Positions 1-9,860 of a DNA stretch of 64,000 bases are shown piece after piece. The notes below the pieces were generated by a model, which worked only from the letters and a program-made list of their open reading frames with translations, did not search any database and was not told the DNA's origin. Origin of the DNA: JAQVEM01 sp964556165. GTDB lineage: Bacteria > Actinomycetota > Humimicrobiia > Humimicrobiales > Humimicrobiaceae. The first letter of the stretch is position 1, and each line of letters opens with the position of its first letter. The position numbers and the translations under genes are program-made. Location of the stretch: contig CAZKVH010000004.1 of assembly GCA_964556165.1 (NCBI GenBank), positions 14,672 through 78,671 on the forward strand, in the 5' to 3' direction.

Positions 1-1
1 A

Positions 2-2170
2 CATAATTATATTGGCACCGAACATATATTGTTAGGGCTGCTGAGAGAAGGAGAGGGTGTAGCTGCAAGAGTTTTAAATGGCCTCGGAATAACTATGGAT
101 GTTGTAAAAGAGAAAGTAAAGGAGCTTTTAAATGACCAGCCTTACTATTCTGAACCTGAAAGGAATACAGCAGATAAGAGCAGCAGGAAACCGCTTAAAA
201 TGCTGGTTCAGTATGGGAAAGACCTGACTTTACTTGCTCAGGAAGATAAACTTGACCCTCTTATCGGAAGAAGAAAAGAGATTGATAGAATAATACAGAT
301 ACTTTCAAGAAGAACCAAAAATAATCCTATTTTAATAGGTGAATCAGGTGTGGGGAAAACTGCAATTGTTGAAGGGCTGGCCCAGTTAATCTGTTTGAAA
401 AAAGTTCCTTCAAATCTTTCTGATAAGAGGATATTTACTCTTGACCTTGGAGCTCTTGTTGCAGGTTCAAGATATAGAGGTGATTTTGAGGAAAGGTTGA
501 AGAAGGTACTTGCAGAAATTAAAGATAATGGAGATATAATACTTTTTATTGATGAAGTTCATACTCTTGTAGGCGCTGGTGCAGCAGAAGGAGCCATAGA
601 TGCTGCAAGTATATTAAAGCCGATGCTTGCGAGAGGAGAAATTCAGGCAATTGGAGCTACTACTGTAAATGAGTATCGTAAATATGTTGAGAAAGATAAG
701 GCACTTGAAAGAAGATTCCAGCCTATTTTTATAAACGAGCCGACAGTATATGAAACCATCGAGATATTAAAAGGAATCAAAGATAAATATGAATCTTTTC
801 ATAGCCTTACCATAACTGATGATGCGATAACGGCAGCAGCTAAATTATCCCATCGTTATATAAGCGATAGATTTTTGCCTGATAAAGCTATAGATTTAAT
901 AGATGAATCTGCGTCCAGGGTAAGAGTTAGAGCGCTTACCATACCACCTGATATAAAAGAAATTGAAGTAAATATTGACAAAATAGTGCAAGAAAAGAAA
1001 AAAGCTATAGAATCACAGGATTTTGAAAAAGCAGCGCAGTTACGTGATAGGGAGAAACAGCTGCTTAAAGAAAAAAGAGATATAGAAGAGATTAGTTCAA
1101 GGTCCAGCAAAGCCGGAAAGGAGACTGTTGGGGAAAATGAAATTACAGAAGTGCTTTCCAACTGGACAGGTATTCCCGTATATAAGTTGACTTCAAGCGA
1201 ATCATCTAAATTGCTTGGTATGGAAAAGGAATTGCACAGGAGAGTTGTTGGACAGGATGAAGCAATAAAGACTGTTTCAAGGGCTATAAGAAGGTCCCGT
1301 TCGGGACTTAAAGACCCGAAAAGGCCCATTGGTTCTTTTATGTTCCTGGGTCCATCAGGAGTTGGGAAAACTGAACTGGCAAAAACAATAGCGGAGTTCC
1401 TTTTTGACAATGAAGAAGCCTTAATACAGATTGACATGTCTGAGTATATGGAGAAGCACTCTGTTTCAAAACTGGTCGGCTCCCCACCCGGTTATGTGGG
1501 TTATGATGAGGGCGGGCAGCTAACAGAAATGGTAAGAAGAAAGCCCTATAGCGTTATACTGCTGGATGAGATAGAGAAGGCACATCCTGATGTCTTTAAC
1601 ATATTGCTGCAGATTTTTGAGGACGGGCATCTCACTGATTCTCAGGGCAAGAGGGTGGATTTTAAGAATACTGTATTAATTATGACATCAAACCTGGGAG
1701 CAAGAGAGATACAGAAAAACACTCCAATGGGCTTTAAGATGATAAATACAGAAGACCTCTCTTATGACGAGATTAAGGAAAAAGTCATGAGCGAGTTAAA
1801 AAAGGCATTCAGGCCAGAATTTTTAAACAGGCTGGATGAGGTCATAGTATTTCATAAACTGCAAAAGAAAGAGATTTACAACATAATGGACCTCATGATG
1901 TCCAGGGTGCAACAACAGCTTGAACTTCAGGGGGTCATCATAGAGCTCAAGAAGAGTGCTAAAGATTTGCTACTGTTAAAAGGCTACGATTCTACGATGG
2001 GTGCACGACCAATGAGAAGGTGTATACAGAACCTTATAGAAGACCCTATTTCAGAAAAGCTGATAAAGGGTGAAATAAAATCGGGTCAAAAAGTAGAGGT
2101 TAGCGCAAAAGATAATGAAATGCATTTTGAGATTAAAAAATTAAGCCGTGGGAGCGTTTTAAAAGTTTAA
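2..2170 (+). CDS. clpC: ClpC AAA+ unfoldase (5' end outside window)
   Basis: Hsp100 ATPase that unfolds substrates and threads them into the ClpP protease. The reading frame is open from base 2 and begins inside the N-terminal Clp repeat (GTEHILLGLL), so the real start lies upstream of the window. About 722 residues are present. Visible in order: the end of the N-domain, AAA-1 with Walker A GESGVGKT and Walker B ILFIDE, a UVR-type coiled segment (nt about 960-1090) that marks ClpC rather than ClpA or ClpB, AAA-2 with Walker A GPSGVGKT and Walker B VILLDE, and a PMGFK loop near nt 1727 where ClpP-binding Clp ATPases carry their docking motif. First gene of the housekeeping cluster; disA follows after 34 bp. 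McsA, McsB or CtsR would lie upstream and cannot be checked. Confidence 0.97.
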   Translation, partial: HNYIGTEHILLGLLREGEGVAARVLNGLGITMDVVKEKVKELLNDQPYYSEPERNTADKSSRKPLKMLVQYGKDLTLLAQEDKLDPLIGRRKEIDRIIQILSRRTKNNPILIGESGVGKTAIVEGLAQLICLKKVPSNLSDKRIFTLDLGALVAGSRYRGDFEERLKKVLAEIKDNGDIILFIDEVHTLVGAGAAEGAIDAASILKPMLARGEIQAIGATTVNEYRKYVEKDKALERRFQPIFINEPTVYETIEILKGIKDKYESFHSLTITDDAITAAAKLSHRYISDRFLPDKAIDLIDESASRVRVRALTIPPDIKEIEVNIDKIVQEKKKAIESQDFEKAAQLRDREKQLLKEKRDIEEISSRSSKAGKETVGENEITEVLSNWTGIPVYKLTSSESSKLLGMEKELHRRVVGQDEAIKTVSRAIRRSRSGLKDPKRPIGSFMFLGPSGVGKTELAKTIAEFLFDNEEALIQIDMSEYMEKHSVSKLVGSPPGYVGYDEGGQLTEMVRRKPYSVILLDEIEKAHPDVFNILLQIFEDGHLTDSQGKRVDFKNTVLIMTSNLGAREIQKNTPMGFKMINTEDLSYDEIKEKVMSELKKAFRPEFLNRLDEVIVFHKLQKKEIYNIMDLMMSRVQQQLELQGVIIELKKSAKDLLLLKGYDSTMGARPMRRCIQNLIEDPISEKLIKGEIKSGQKVEVSAKDNEMHFEIKKLSRGSVLKV

Positions 2171-2204
2171 TTTTAAATAATCTAAGATAGTTTAAGGATG
2201 GTAA

Positions 2205-3314
2205 ATGAACAAAAAAAATGAGGAGCTATTAATAGAATGTTTGAAGAGAATAGCTCCGGGCACTGGTTTAAGATTGGGAATAGAATACATACTTCAGGGA
2301 AGAACAGGAGGATTGGTTGTTGTAGGGGATTCTGAGGAGGTATTAAAACTTGTAAATGGGGGGTTTTATATCGGCTGCAGCTTTACTCCCACAAAATTTT
2401 ATGAGCTTGCAAAGATGGACGGAGCGATTATATTAAGTTCCGATGGCAAGAGAATTCTATATGCCAATACGCATCTTTTTCCTGACCCGAACATAAGGAC
2501 ATCTGAAACTGGAACAAGGCACAGGACTGCAGAAAGAGTGGCAAAGCAGACAAATACTCTGGTTATTTCTATCTCAATGAAGAGAGATGTTGTAACTATA
2601 TATAAAGGCGATATAAGATACATGCTTGAAGAATCAAGGTCTATTCTGTCGAGAGCAAGCCAGGCTCTGCAGACTCTTGAGAAGTACAAGGAAGGGCTTG
2701 ATGAGCTTACTTTTAATCTAACCGTAAAAGAACTTGAGGATATTGTCACACTTTTTGATGTGACTACAATACTTCAGAGGTCAAGTATAGTCCAGAGGAC
2801 GGAAAAGGAAGTTAAAAAGTATATATATGAGCTTGGAGTAGAAGGCAGGCTGTTAAATATGCAGGTAGAGGAATTAATGGCTAATGTAGTAAATGATTCC
2901 TTAAACATAATCGGTGATTATGTACACCCGGATATTACCGAGGGGCCCGTTGAAATCAAGGACAAGATAAACATGCTAAGCGAGAAAGAGCTGCTTGAAC
3001 TTGGCAATATTGCGAAATTTCTGGGTCATGAGGCAGAGGGAAGTCTGAGGGAATTTGATATGCATACGAGAGGCCTGAGAATTATTACAGAAGTAAGAAG
3101 GCTTCCCCACTCTGTTGTTGTCAGTCTGATAGATAAGTTCGGTAACCTCAGAAATGTGCTAAATGCAAGCGTAGAAGAATTATCAGATGTTCCAGGTATG
3201 GGGAAGGGCAAGGCAAAGTCTCTTTATGATAAACTAAAGAAGTTCTCGGAATACTATTTATACAATGAACTTTATACAAGGAACAGGGGAGTAATTCCAA
3301 AGATTGGAATATAA
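2205..3314 (+). CDS. disA: DisA diadenylate cyclase (c-di-AMP synthase, DNA integrity scanning)
   Basis: Condenses two ATP into cyclic di-AMP and scans DNA for branched structures. At 369 residues it has the family's full length. The N-terminal DAC domain has the D72-G73-A74 motif and the RHRTAER motif at about 105-111, both needed for catalysis. A helical linker follows, then a C-terminal helix-hairpin-helix DNA-binding domain (VPGMGKGKA near 330-340). ATG at 2205 follows a TAAGGATGG ribosome site. In many Firmicutes radA lies between clpC and disA and a carD-like gene follows; both are absent here. Strong call. Confidence 0.97.
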   Translation: MNKKNEELLIECLKRIAPGTGLRLGIEYILQGRTGGLVVVGDSEEVLKLVNGGFYIGCSFTPTKFYELAKMDGAIILSSDGKRILYANTHLFPDPNIRTSETGTRHRTAERVAKQTNTLVISISMKRDVVTIYKGDIRYMLEESRSILSRASQALQTLEKYKEGLDELTFNLTVKELEDIVTLFDVTTILQRSSIVQRTEKEVKKYIYELGVEGRLLNMQVEELMANVVNDSLNIIGDYVHPDITEGPVEIKDKINMLSEKELLELGNIAKFLGHEAEGSLREFDMHTRGLRIITEVRRLPHSVVVSLIDKFGNLRNVLNASVEELSDVPGMGKGKAKSLYDKLKKFSEYYLYNELYTRNRGVIPKIGI

Positions 3315-3401
3315 AATAATTAAAATGTTTTATAGCTTGTATCGTTTGATAAGCTTAAATTTCACTCTCAATTAAATTCTTTAAAAAAATGATGATTGTT
3401 T

Positions 3402-4112
3402 ATGAATGTAGCAGTAATTACAGCAGCCGGGAAGGGCACAAGATTAAAAGGCAATATAAGCAAGCAGTTCATGCATATTTATGGTAAGCCGATACTGGCG
3501 CATACCATAAATGCTTTTCAAAATTCTTCAAAAATAATGGAAATATATGTTTCAGTCCCCGGAGAATATCTTGAGTTTTGCCAGAAAAAGATAATTGAAA
3601 AATATTCATTCAGTAAAGTTAAAAAGCTTGTTGCAGGCGGTTCAACCAGGCAGGAATCTGTATATAATGCTTTAAAAGAAGTGCCCGCTTCTACCAGAAT
3701 TGTTACAATTCATGATGGTGTCAGGCCTCTTATCACTTCTGATGAAATAAATCTTTTAATAAACGTTTTGATAAGGGAGAATAGAAAAGACAAAAAGGTC
3801 AGAGGAGTCATAATGGCAGCGCCGGTAATGGAAACTGTAAAGACTGCTGATAAGGATATTATAAGCGGGACTATACCGCGGGATACTGTCTGGAATGCTC
3901 AAACGCCCCAGACTTTTTTTTATAATGATGTGATGGAAGCACATAAAAAAGCAATAAAAGATTTTTATACGGGCACGGATGATTCTTCGCTGGTCGAGAG
4001 GCTGGGTTTTAAGGTTTTCGTGGTCAGGGGCAGGCACGAGAATATAAAGATTACTACTCCTATTGATTTGTTTCTTGCAGAGCTGGTAATGACCAGAAAA
4101 TCAAATAGATGA
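3402..4112 (+). CDS. ispD: 2-C-methyl-D-erythritol 4-phosphate cytidylyltransferase
   Basis: Third step of the MEP isoprenoid pathway: transfers CMP from CTP to methylerythritol phosphate. About 236 residues. The N-terminal nucleotide-binding loop AAGKGTRL, the IHDGVRP motif and TPQTF identify the family. I chose ATG 3402 because the protein then starts MNVAVITAAGKG, as in homologues; a TTG at 3396 adds two residues. No clear Shine-Dalgarno sequence precedes either start. The next pathway enzyme but one, ispF, follows after 40 bp; ispE is not in the window. Confidence 0.95.
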   Translation: MNVAVITAAGKGTRLKGNISKQFMHIYGKPILAHTINAFQNSSKIMEIYVSVPGEYLEFCQKKIIEKYSFSKVKKLVAGGSTRQESVYNALKEVPASTRIVTIHDGVRPLITSDEINLLINVLIRENRKDKKVRGVIMAAPVMETVKTADKDIISGTIPRDTVWNAQTPQTFFYNDVMEAHKKAIKDFYTGTDDSSLVERLGFKVFVVRGRHENIKITTPIDLFLAELVMTRKSNR

Positions 4113-4152
4113 TTGTAAATTAAGAATTTTAAAAAAAGAAGGGCAATTACTT

Positions 4153-4620
4153 ATGAAAGTTGGACTGGGTTTTGATGTTCATAAATTTAAGAAGGGCAGA
4201 AAATTAATACTTGGCGGTGTTGATATAGTTTATGATAAAGGTCTTGAAGGTCATTCCGATGCCGATGTTCTGGTGCATTCTTTGATGGATGCAATTCTTG
4301 GAGCATGTAACCTTGGAGATATAGGGGTTAATTTTCCTGATGATAATATGGAATATAAAGATATATCGAGTCTTGTTTTGCTGAAAAAGGTAAAGGATAA
4401 AATAGATAGCAGAGGTTTTAAGATTGCAAATATTGACGCAGTCCTGGTTATGCAGGAGCCTAAAATTTCAAAATATATCCCAGAAATGAAAAAAAATATA
4501 GCCGGTATCCTGGAGATAGATGAGGGTGATGTAAGTATAAAAGCAACCACGACTGAAGGGCTCGGATTCTGCGGCAGAAAAGAAGGAGTCTCTGCAATCA
4601 GTGTGGTCCTGGTGGATTAA
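4153..4620 (+). CDS. ispF: 2-C-methyl-D-erythritol 2,4-cyclodiphosphate synthase
   Basis: Cyclises CDP-methylerythritol 2-phosphate and releases CMP, fifth step of the MEP pathway. 155 residues, the normal length. Zinc ligands D8, H10 and H42 are visible (GFDVH and DVLVH), as are the GDIGVNFPD loop and the TTTEGLGF motif near the C-terminus. A GAAGGGC ribosome site precedes ATG 4153. Normal ispD-ispF pairing, likely one transcript. Confidence 0.97.
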   Translation: MKVGLGFDVHKFKKGRKLILGGVDIVYDKGLEGHSDADVLVHSLMDAILGACNLGDIGVNFPDDNMEYKDISSLVLLKKVKDKIDSRGFKIANIDAVLVMQEPKISKYIPEMKKNIAGILEIDEGDVSIKATTTEGLGFCGRKEGVSAISVVLVD

Positions 4621-4761
4621 CATTGCTATAGAACTTAATTATAGATAAAAGATATAGTATATAATTTTTTTTGCATGTTTTTTAAAAATTCTTTGTGGAA
4701 GGGAATGCTCATTAAAAACTTCCGTGAATGACGGATTATTAAATAAAATAATGGAGTGATA

Positions 4762-6252
4762 ATGATACCGCGTTTTAGATTTGCCCCTTCTCCTACAGGG
4801 GGGCTGCATATTGGAACGGCAAGAACTGCCTTATTCAACTGGATGGCAGCAGCAAGCATGGGAGGAAAGGTAATTTTAAGAATTGAGGATACTGATGTAA
4901 AGAGATCCAGTAAAGCTTATGAAGAATCAATTCTTAAAGATTTAAAATGGCTTGGGCTGGAATGGGATGAGTTCTACAGGCAGAGCGAAAGAATTAAAAT
5001 ATATCAGGATTTTGCGAATAAGATGCTTGAGGAGAACAGGGCTTACAGATGTTTCTGCACCCCTGAGAGGCTGGAGGAACTCAAGAAAAGCCAGTATGCA
5101 GCCGGTAAGATGTCAAAATATGATAATAAATGCAGAGGACTGAGTGATGAAGAAATTGCAGGAAATTTAAAAGAAGGCAAGAAATTTGCCATAAGATTCA
5201 AAGTGGAAAGTGACAGGAAAATTGTCTTTAATGATTTAATAAGAGGAGAGATGAAGTTTGAATCTAATTTTATTGGAGACTTTGTAATAATAAAATCTGA
5301 CGGAACCCCATCATATAACTTTGCTGTCGTAGTAGATGACGGGGATATGGGGATTACTCATATTTTGAGGGGAGAGGATCACCTGACAAATACAGCAAGG
5401 CAGATTTTGCTATTTGAAAGCCTCGGTTTTGAAGTACCTTCTTTTGCGCATATTTCGATGATATTAGGTAATGATGGTTCGAAGTTAAGTAAGAGGCATG
5501 GAGCTACTACAATTTCTGAGTACAGGAATGAAGGGTATCTTGCTGAAGCTATTATAAATTATCTTTCAATACTTTCATGGTCACCAGGTGACAATGAGGA
5601 GATATTTGCTATAAGGGATATTAAAGACAAATTTAAGATAACCGACATATCGAGGAGCCCGGCTATATTTGACATAAATAAGCTGAAATGGATAAATGGC
5701 ATTTACATCAGAAAGAAGTCGGTTGAAGAGCTTGTGGAGCTTGTTACGCCTTATTTGCTAAAGGAAAAAATACTTGATAAAAAAGATACAGAAGAAAAAA
5801 AGATAATGGAGAGGATATATAAGTGTGCAAAAGCTTTTCAGGATAATTTAAAAACTCTAAGTGATTTTCCTGTTTGCGTAAAGGACTTATTAAGTGATAG
5901 GATTGCTGATTACAGCCAGGATTCACTGGAAATTTTAAAACAGGATACTTCCGGACCTGTTGTGAAGAGTTTCCTTGAAGAACTTGAAAGCATTTGCAGG
6001 TCTTCTGGCAACAATGAGGATATTGATTTAAATGAGGATAATGGGAGAGAGATAATTAATAGTGTCGGCAAGAAGCTCAGAGAGGAAGGCATAAAAGGGA
6101 AATATTTATATATGCCTATAAGGGTATCTATAACAGGAAGCACCAGGGGGCCCGAGCTACCTGAGGTTATTTCGATACTTGGTTTAAAAAATTGTATACA
6201 AAGAGTTAAACAAACTTTAGAATATATAAAAAATAATATTAAAATGATATAG
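4762..6252 (+). CDS. gltX: Glutamyl-tRNA synthetase
   Basis: Class I synthetase that charges tRNA-Glu (possibly also tRNA-Gln, if the organism uses the amidotransferase route). About 496 residues. The HIGH signature appears as HIGTA within APSPTGGLHIG and the KMSKS signature as KLSKR in the SKLSKRHG segment. A zinc-knuckle-like segment begins CFCTPERLEEL. ATG 4762 fits the GGAGTG ribosome site at 4753-4758 and gives the standard N-terminus; a GTG at 4756 would add two residues. The 140-bp gap upstream has a short CCGT/ACGG hairpin but no T-box signature that I can recognise. Confidence 0.96.
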   Translation: MIPRFRFAPSPTGGLHIGTARTALFNWMAAASMGGKVILRIEDTDVKRSSKAYEESILKDLKWLGLEWDEFYRQSERIKIYQDFANKMLEENRAYRCFCTPERLEELKKSQYAAGKMSKYDNKCRGLSDEEIAGNLKEGKKFAIRFKVESDRKIVFNDLIRGEMKFESNFIGDFVIIKSDGTPSYNFAVVVDDGDMGITHILRGEDHLTNTARQILLFESLGFEVPSFAHISMILGNDGSKLSKRHGATTISEYRNEGYLAEAIINYLSILSWSPGDNEEIFAIRDIKDKFKITDISRSPAIFDINKLKWINGIYIRKKSVEELVELVTPYLLKEKILDKKDTEEKKIMERIYKCAKAFQDNLKTLSDFPVCVKDLLSDRIADYSQDSLEILKQDTSGPVVKSFLEELESICRSSGNNEDIDLNEDNGREIINSVGKKLREEGIKGKYLYMPIRVSITGSTRGPELPEVISILGLKNCIQRVKQTLEYIKNNIKMI

Positions 6253-6280
6253 AAAAATTATTTCATAGAAGAGTGAATTT

Positions 6281-6940
6281 ATGGGATTAATAGCTGAAAT
6301 TAAAGGTCTCGTGAAAGCTGCGAAGGACAGGGACCCGGCTGCAGTAAATGCTGCAGAGATTTTATTTACTTATTCGGGAGTTCATGCTGTGATAAATCAC
6401 AGGATGGCTCACTGGCTTTACAGACACAGGATGCCCTTTCTTCCAAGATGGATATCACAACTAAGCAGGTTTTTTACCGGAATAGAAATTCATCCGGGAG
6501 CAAGGATAGGAGAAGGATTTTTCATAGACCATGGTATGGGAGTAGTAATAGGAGAAACTTCAGAGATTGGCAATAACGTAACTATATACCAGGGTGTAAC
6601 CCTGGGCGGTACCGGGAAGGAAAAGGGCAAGCGGCATCCTACAATAGGGGATAATGTGGTAATATCTGCAGGAGCAAAGGTGCTTGGTTCGATTGAAATA
6701 GGTAATAATGTTATTATTGGCTCGGGAGCAGTAGTGATAAAGTCTGTACCGGATAATTGTACGGTAGTGGGGGTTCCCGGTAAAATTGTCAGAGTTGGAG
6801 GGGAGAAAGTTCTTTCCGATGAATTTCACAGGATGAACCTTCCTGACCCGGTTAGTGAAATTTTGAGCGATTACTCTGCAAGAATAAATTTTCTGGAAAA
6901 AGAGTTAGAAAAAATAAAGAAAGAAAAGAAACATAAATAA
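6281..6940 (+). CDS. cysE: Serine O-acetyltransferase
   Basis: Acetylates L-serine with acetyl-CoA, the committed step of cysteine synthesis. 219 residues, the short Bacillus-type length. A helical N-terminus (about 1-65) leads into the left-handed beta-helix built from hexapeptide repeats (about 66-170), including GIEIHPGARIGEGFFIDHG and GVTLGGTGKEKGKRHP. The charged C-terminal tail ends in a lysine-rich stretch. It lies between gltX and cysS, as in Firmicutes; O-acetylserine sulfhydrylase is not in the window. Confidence 0.96.
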   Translation: MGLIAEIKGLVKAAKDRDPAAVNAAEILFTYSGVHAVINHRMAHWLYRHRMPFLPRWISQLSRFFTGIEIHPGARIGEGFFIDHGMGVVIGETSEIGNNVTIYQGVTLGGTGKEKGKRHPTIGDNVVISAGAKVLGSIEIGNNVIIGSGAVVIKSVPDNCTVVGVPGKIVRVGGEKVLSDEFHRMNLPDPVSEILSDYSARINFLEKELEKIKKEKKHK

Positions 6941-6998
6941 CATAAACTTCATGTAGCAAATGGATTAAATCAAATCCTGTAACAGTTAGGAGGTATGG

Positions 6999-8486
6999 GT
7001 GAGTTTAAAGATATATAATACGCTTCACAGAAAAAAAGAACTATTTAAACCAATAAACGAGGGTTGCGTTAAGATGTACGTATGTGGTCCTACTGTTTAT
7101 AACTATATATCTATAGGGAACACCAGGCCTGTCGTGGTTTTTAACATGGTAAAGAATTACCTGCAGTATCTGGGATACAGGGTAGATTATGTTCAGAATA
7201 TTACCGATATTGAAGACAAGATAATAAAGAGAGCCCAGGAAGAAAAAGTTGATTATAAAGTTATAACGTCAAGATATATAAACGCTTTTCTGGAGGATTT
7301 GAGGAATCTGGAGATAGGCGGTTTCAGCAAAATGCCCCTGGCTACAGAGATGATAACCGAGATAATAGATATCATAGAGAAGATTATTGAAAACGGCTAT
7401 GGCTATGTAGTTGATGGCAATGTTTATTTTGAGGTGAGTAAATTTCACGGGTATGGTAAATTGTCGGGCCAGAAAATAAATGAGATGAAAGACAGTGAAG
7501 AAGATGGTTTCGCTAAAAAAAATAAAATTGATTTTGCTCTGTGGAAAAAAGCCAGGGATGGCGAGCCATCCTGGGGAAGCCCATGGGGTGATGGCAGGCC
7601 CGGCTGGCATATTGAATGCTCTGCAATGGTGACCGCTCTTTTAGGCACGAATATCGATATACATGGCGGGGGCATAGATCTAGTATTTCCTCACCATGAA
7701 AATGAAATAGCGCAGTCCGAGGCTGCTTTTCCTGATAAAGGTGACTTTGTAAAATTCTGGATGCATAATGGCATGATTGAGGTAAGGGAAGAGAAAATAT
7801 CCAAGTCCCTCGGCCTTAAGGAAAACTGGATATTAAAGAACCTTCTTAAAGTTTATCCAGCAAATGTTATAAAAATGTATATACTCTCTACTCATTACAG
7901 AAGTCCCCTGGAGTTTAACATGGAGAAACTGGAAGAGGCAGCAAAAGCTCTTGAGAGGATTGCAAATACACTAAAAAATATAGAATTTCTGGCAGGGCAG
8001 GACGAAAACAGCATATCAGTTGCAGGAAGCGAAGAAGGTGGAGAAGAAATTTCCTCAAGAATTAAAGACTTTACAGTAAAGTTTGAAAATGATTTTAAAA
8101 ATTCAATGGATGATGATTTTAATTCAGCTAAAGCAATAGGCGACATTTTCGAATTTGTAAAGAGCATAAACAGTATAATACAAAAGTCTGATTTTAAGAT
8201 TAATGAGCCTATAAGGAATGGTCTTAAGGATGCTCACTCAAAGATAACAGGACTTGGAACGGTACTGGGATTTAACTTTAAAAAAGAGGTTTTAAAAGTA
8301 TCAGAAAATGTTGAATCAAGGATAGAATTAACAAAAGAAGAAATAGAAAAGCTTGTGGCAGAAAGAGAAACTGCAAGAAAGAAGAAAGATTTTAAGAAAT
8401 CCGATGAAATTAGAAATTACCTGCAGAAAAGGGGCATTATCCTGGAAGACAGGAAAGAAGGTACTATCTGGGAACTTAAAGAATAA
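6999..8486 (+). CDS. cysS: Cysteinyl-tRNA synthetase
   Basis: Charges tRNA-Cys. 495 residues. The N-terminal MYVCGPTVYN contains zinc ligand C29. The HIGH-equivalent is ISIGNTRP; further zinc-site residues lie in GWHIECSAM and HHENEIAQ; KMSKS appears as KISKS (about 267-271). GTG 6999 is the start: an AGGAGG box at 6989-6994 sits just four bases upstream and the protein begins MSLKIYNTLHRKK as usual. Part of the gltX-cysE-cysS-rlmB-yacP run. Confidence 0.96.
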   Translation: MSLKIYNTLHRKKELFKPINEGCVKMYVCGPTVYNYISIGNTRPVVVFNMVKNYLQYLGYRVDYVQNITDIEDKIIKRAQEEKVDYKVITSRYINAFLEDLRNLEIGGFSKMPLATEMITEIIDIIEKIIENGYGYVVDGNVYFEVSKFHGYGKLSGQKINEMKDSEEDGFAKKNKIDFALWKKARDGEPSWGSPWGDGRPGWHIECSAMVTALLGTNIDIHGGGIDLVFPHHENEIAQSEAAFPDKGDFVKFWMHNGMIEVREEKISKSLGLKENWILKNLLKVYPANVIKMYILSTHYRSPLEFNMEKLEEAAKALERIANTLKNIEFLAGQDENSISVAGSEEGGEEISSRIKDFTVKFENDFKNSMDDDFNSAKAIGDIFEFVKSINSIIQKSDFKINEPIRNGLKDAHSKITGLGTVLGFNFKKEVLKVSENVESRIELTKEEIEKLVAERETARKKKDFKKSDEIRNYLQKRGIILEDRKEGTIWELKE

Positions 8487-8536
8487 ATTAAGTGTCTTAT
8501 ATTTCATTAACTCCATATATAAGGATATTGTGAACT

Positions 8537-9331
8537 ATGGATAAGAATGTAAATTATGAATATATATATGGAATAAACCCGGTATATTCGCTTGTTGTCA
8601 CAAATGCAGGGAAAAGAAAAATATATGATATCATTATTGATAGAGGAAGAAGAAGAGATTTAAGAATACAGCGAATTATCGAAGAAGCAAAAAAGAAAAA
8701 AATTGAAATATCAGAACTTGAATCCAGAAGTTTTGGTGATATTTGTTCAGGAGATATCAGTTCCCAGGGTATTGGTGCACGTGTTTCTCCTTACAATTAT
8801 TTGAATCTGGGAGATTACTTAAACACCTTGTCTGGGGGAGAGAATAATAATATGAGCCGGCTGGTAATTCTTGATGGTGTTACCGATGCAGGTAATTTCG
8901 GCTCAATTATAAGAAACTGTAATGCATTTGGATTTGATGGAATTATTATACCAGAAAGAAGAAGCGTGTCTGTAAATGAAAGAGTCAGCAAGATTTCTGC
9001 CGGTGCATTAGAAGAAGTAAAATTATTCAGAGTCGTTAATATTACGAGTACCATAAAAGAATTAAAAAAGAGAGGGTTCTGGATTTATGGTACTACACTT
9101 GATGTAGATTCCAGTGTTAGTTATATAAGCGATGTTAATTTTATCTTTCCGATGGTAATTGTTATGGGAAGTGAAGATAAAGGGATAAGCAGGCTGGTAA
9201 AGGAAAATTGTGATTTTTTGATTTCTATAAGGTTAAGCGGCAGGATGCAGTCTTTAAATGTTTCAGTTGCAAGCGGAATTATTTTATATAAGGTACAGGA
9301 GCAAATTGAAAAACAATCCGGAAAAGTATAG
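8537..9331 (+). CDS. rlmB: TrmH/SpoU-family 23S rRNA 2'-O-ribose methyltransferase (RlmB-like)
   Basis: SAM-dependent SPOUT methyltransferase, by context the enzyme for a 2'-O-methylguanosine of 23S rRNA. 264 residues. The N-terminal substrate-binding domain starts YIYGINPV. The C-terminal knotted domain has motif 1 (DAGNFGSIIRNCNAFG), motif 2 (VMGSEDKGISR) and motif 3 (SLNVSVASGIILY). ATG 8537 follows an AAGGATATTG stretch. The 3' end overlaps the start of the NYN RNase gene by 26 bp, indicating translational coupling. Confidence 0.93.
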   Translation: MDKNVNYEYIYGINPVYSLVVTNAGKRKIYDIIIDRGRRRDLRIQRIIEEAKKKKIEISELESRSFGDICSGDISSQGIGARVSPYNYLNLGDYLNTLSGGENNNMSRLVILDGVTDAGNFGSIIRNCNAFGFDGIIIPERRSVSVNERVSKISAGALEEVKLFRVVNITSTIKELKKRGFWIYGTTLDVDSSVSYISDVNFIFPMVIVMGSEDKGISRLVKENCDFLISIRLSGRMQSLNVSVASGIILYKVQEQIEKQSGKV

Positions 9332-9848
9332 CCAGAGTGAAAATTTGATTATAATAGACGGTCATAATTTTATTTTTAGCTCTGTAAGAACCCGGGATTT
9401 AAGCGGGGGGAGAATGGATTATCTGAAAGTTAAGTTATTAAGAGATGTGATTTTGTTTAAAAGTCTTAAAAACTGGGATGCGATAGTAGTATTCGATGCA
9501 AGAAACAGCGATAATCTTAAAAGAGGGGACAGTGTTATTGACGGAGTAAGAGTTATACATTCAATGAAAAGCGAGACAGCCGATGATGTTATAGAAGAGC
9601 TGGTCGAGATGAGTATGGGATATAAAAGTATTTTTGTGGTTACATCCGATTACCTTCAGCAAAAGGTGATTTTTAAAAAAAATGTCTACCGCAAATCAAG
9701 TCGCGAGTTTGGCATAGAGTTGAGAGATTTAAGAAAAAAAATGAGAGATAGCATTAATAATCCCAGGGTGAGTTATGATAGTAAATTCCTTTCTCTGGGG
9801 AAGAGATTAAGCGCAAGCCAGAAAAAAAAGCTTTCTGAACTCCATTAG
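9306..9848 (+). CDS. yacP: NYN-domain RNase, YacP/Rae1-like
   Basis: Family of PIN-like NYN endoribonucleases; in Bacillus subtilis Rae1 cleaves mRNA on the ribosome. About 180 residues. Acidic metal-binding residues lie in IIIDGHNF, VVFDARNSD, ETADDVIEELV and VVTSDYLQQ. The frame is open back to an ATG at 9258, but that would overlap rlmB by 74 bp. TTG 9306 is preferred because AGGAG at 9297-9301 is correctly spaced. A start at TTG 9345 is also possible. Its position directly after rlmB is the classic place for yacP. Confidence 0.88.
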   Translation: MKNNPEKYSQSENLIIIDGHNFIFSSVRTRDLSGGRMDYLKVKLLRDVILFKSLKNWDAIVVFDARNSDNLKRGDSVIDGVRVIHSMKSETADDVIEELVEMSMGYKSIFVVTSDYLQQKVIFKKNVYRKSSREFGIELRDLRKKMRDSINNPRVSYDSKFLSLGKRLSASQKKKLSELH

Positions 9849-9860
9849 AAATAAGGCAGA

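Noticed and set aside
856..1437. 193-residue antisense ORF inside clpC
   Set aside because: Serine/phenylalanine-rich shadow of clpC coding frame; no ribosome site and no domain features. The same applies to the long antisense ORFs at 33885-34421 and 50256-50795.
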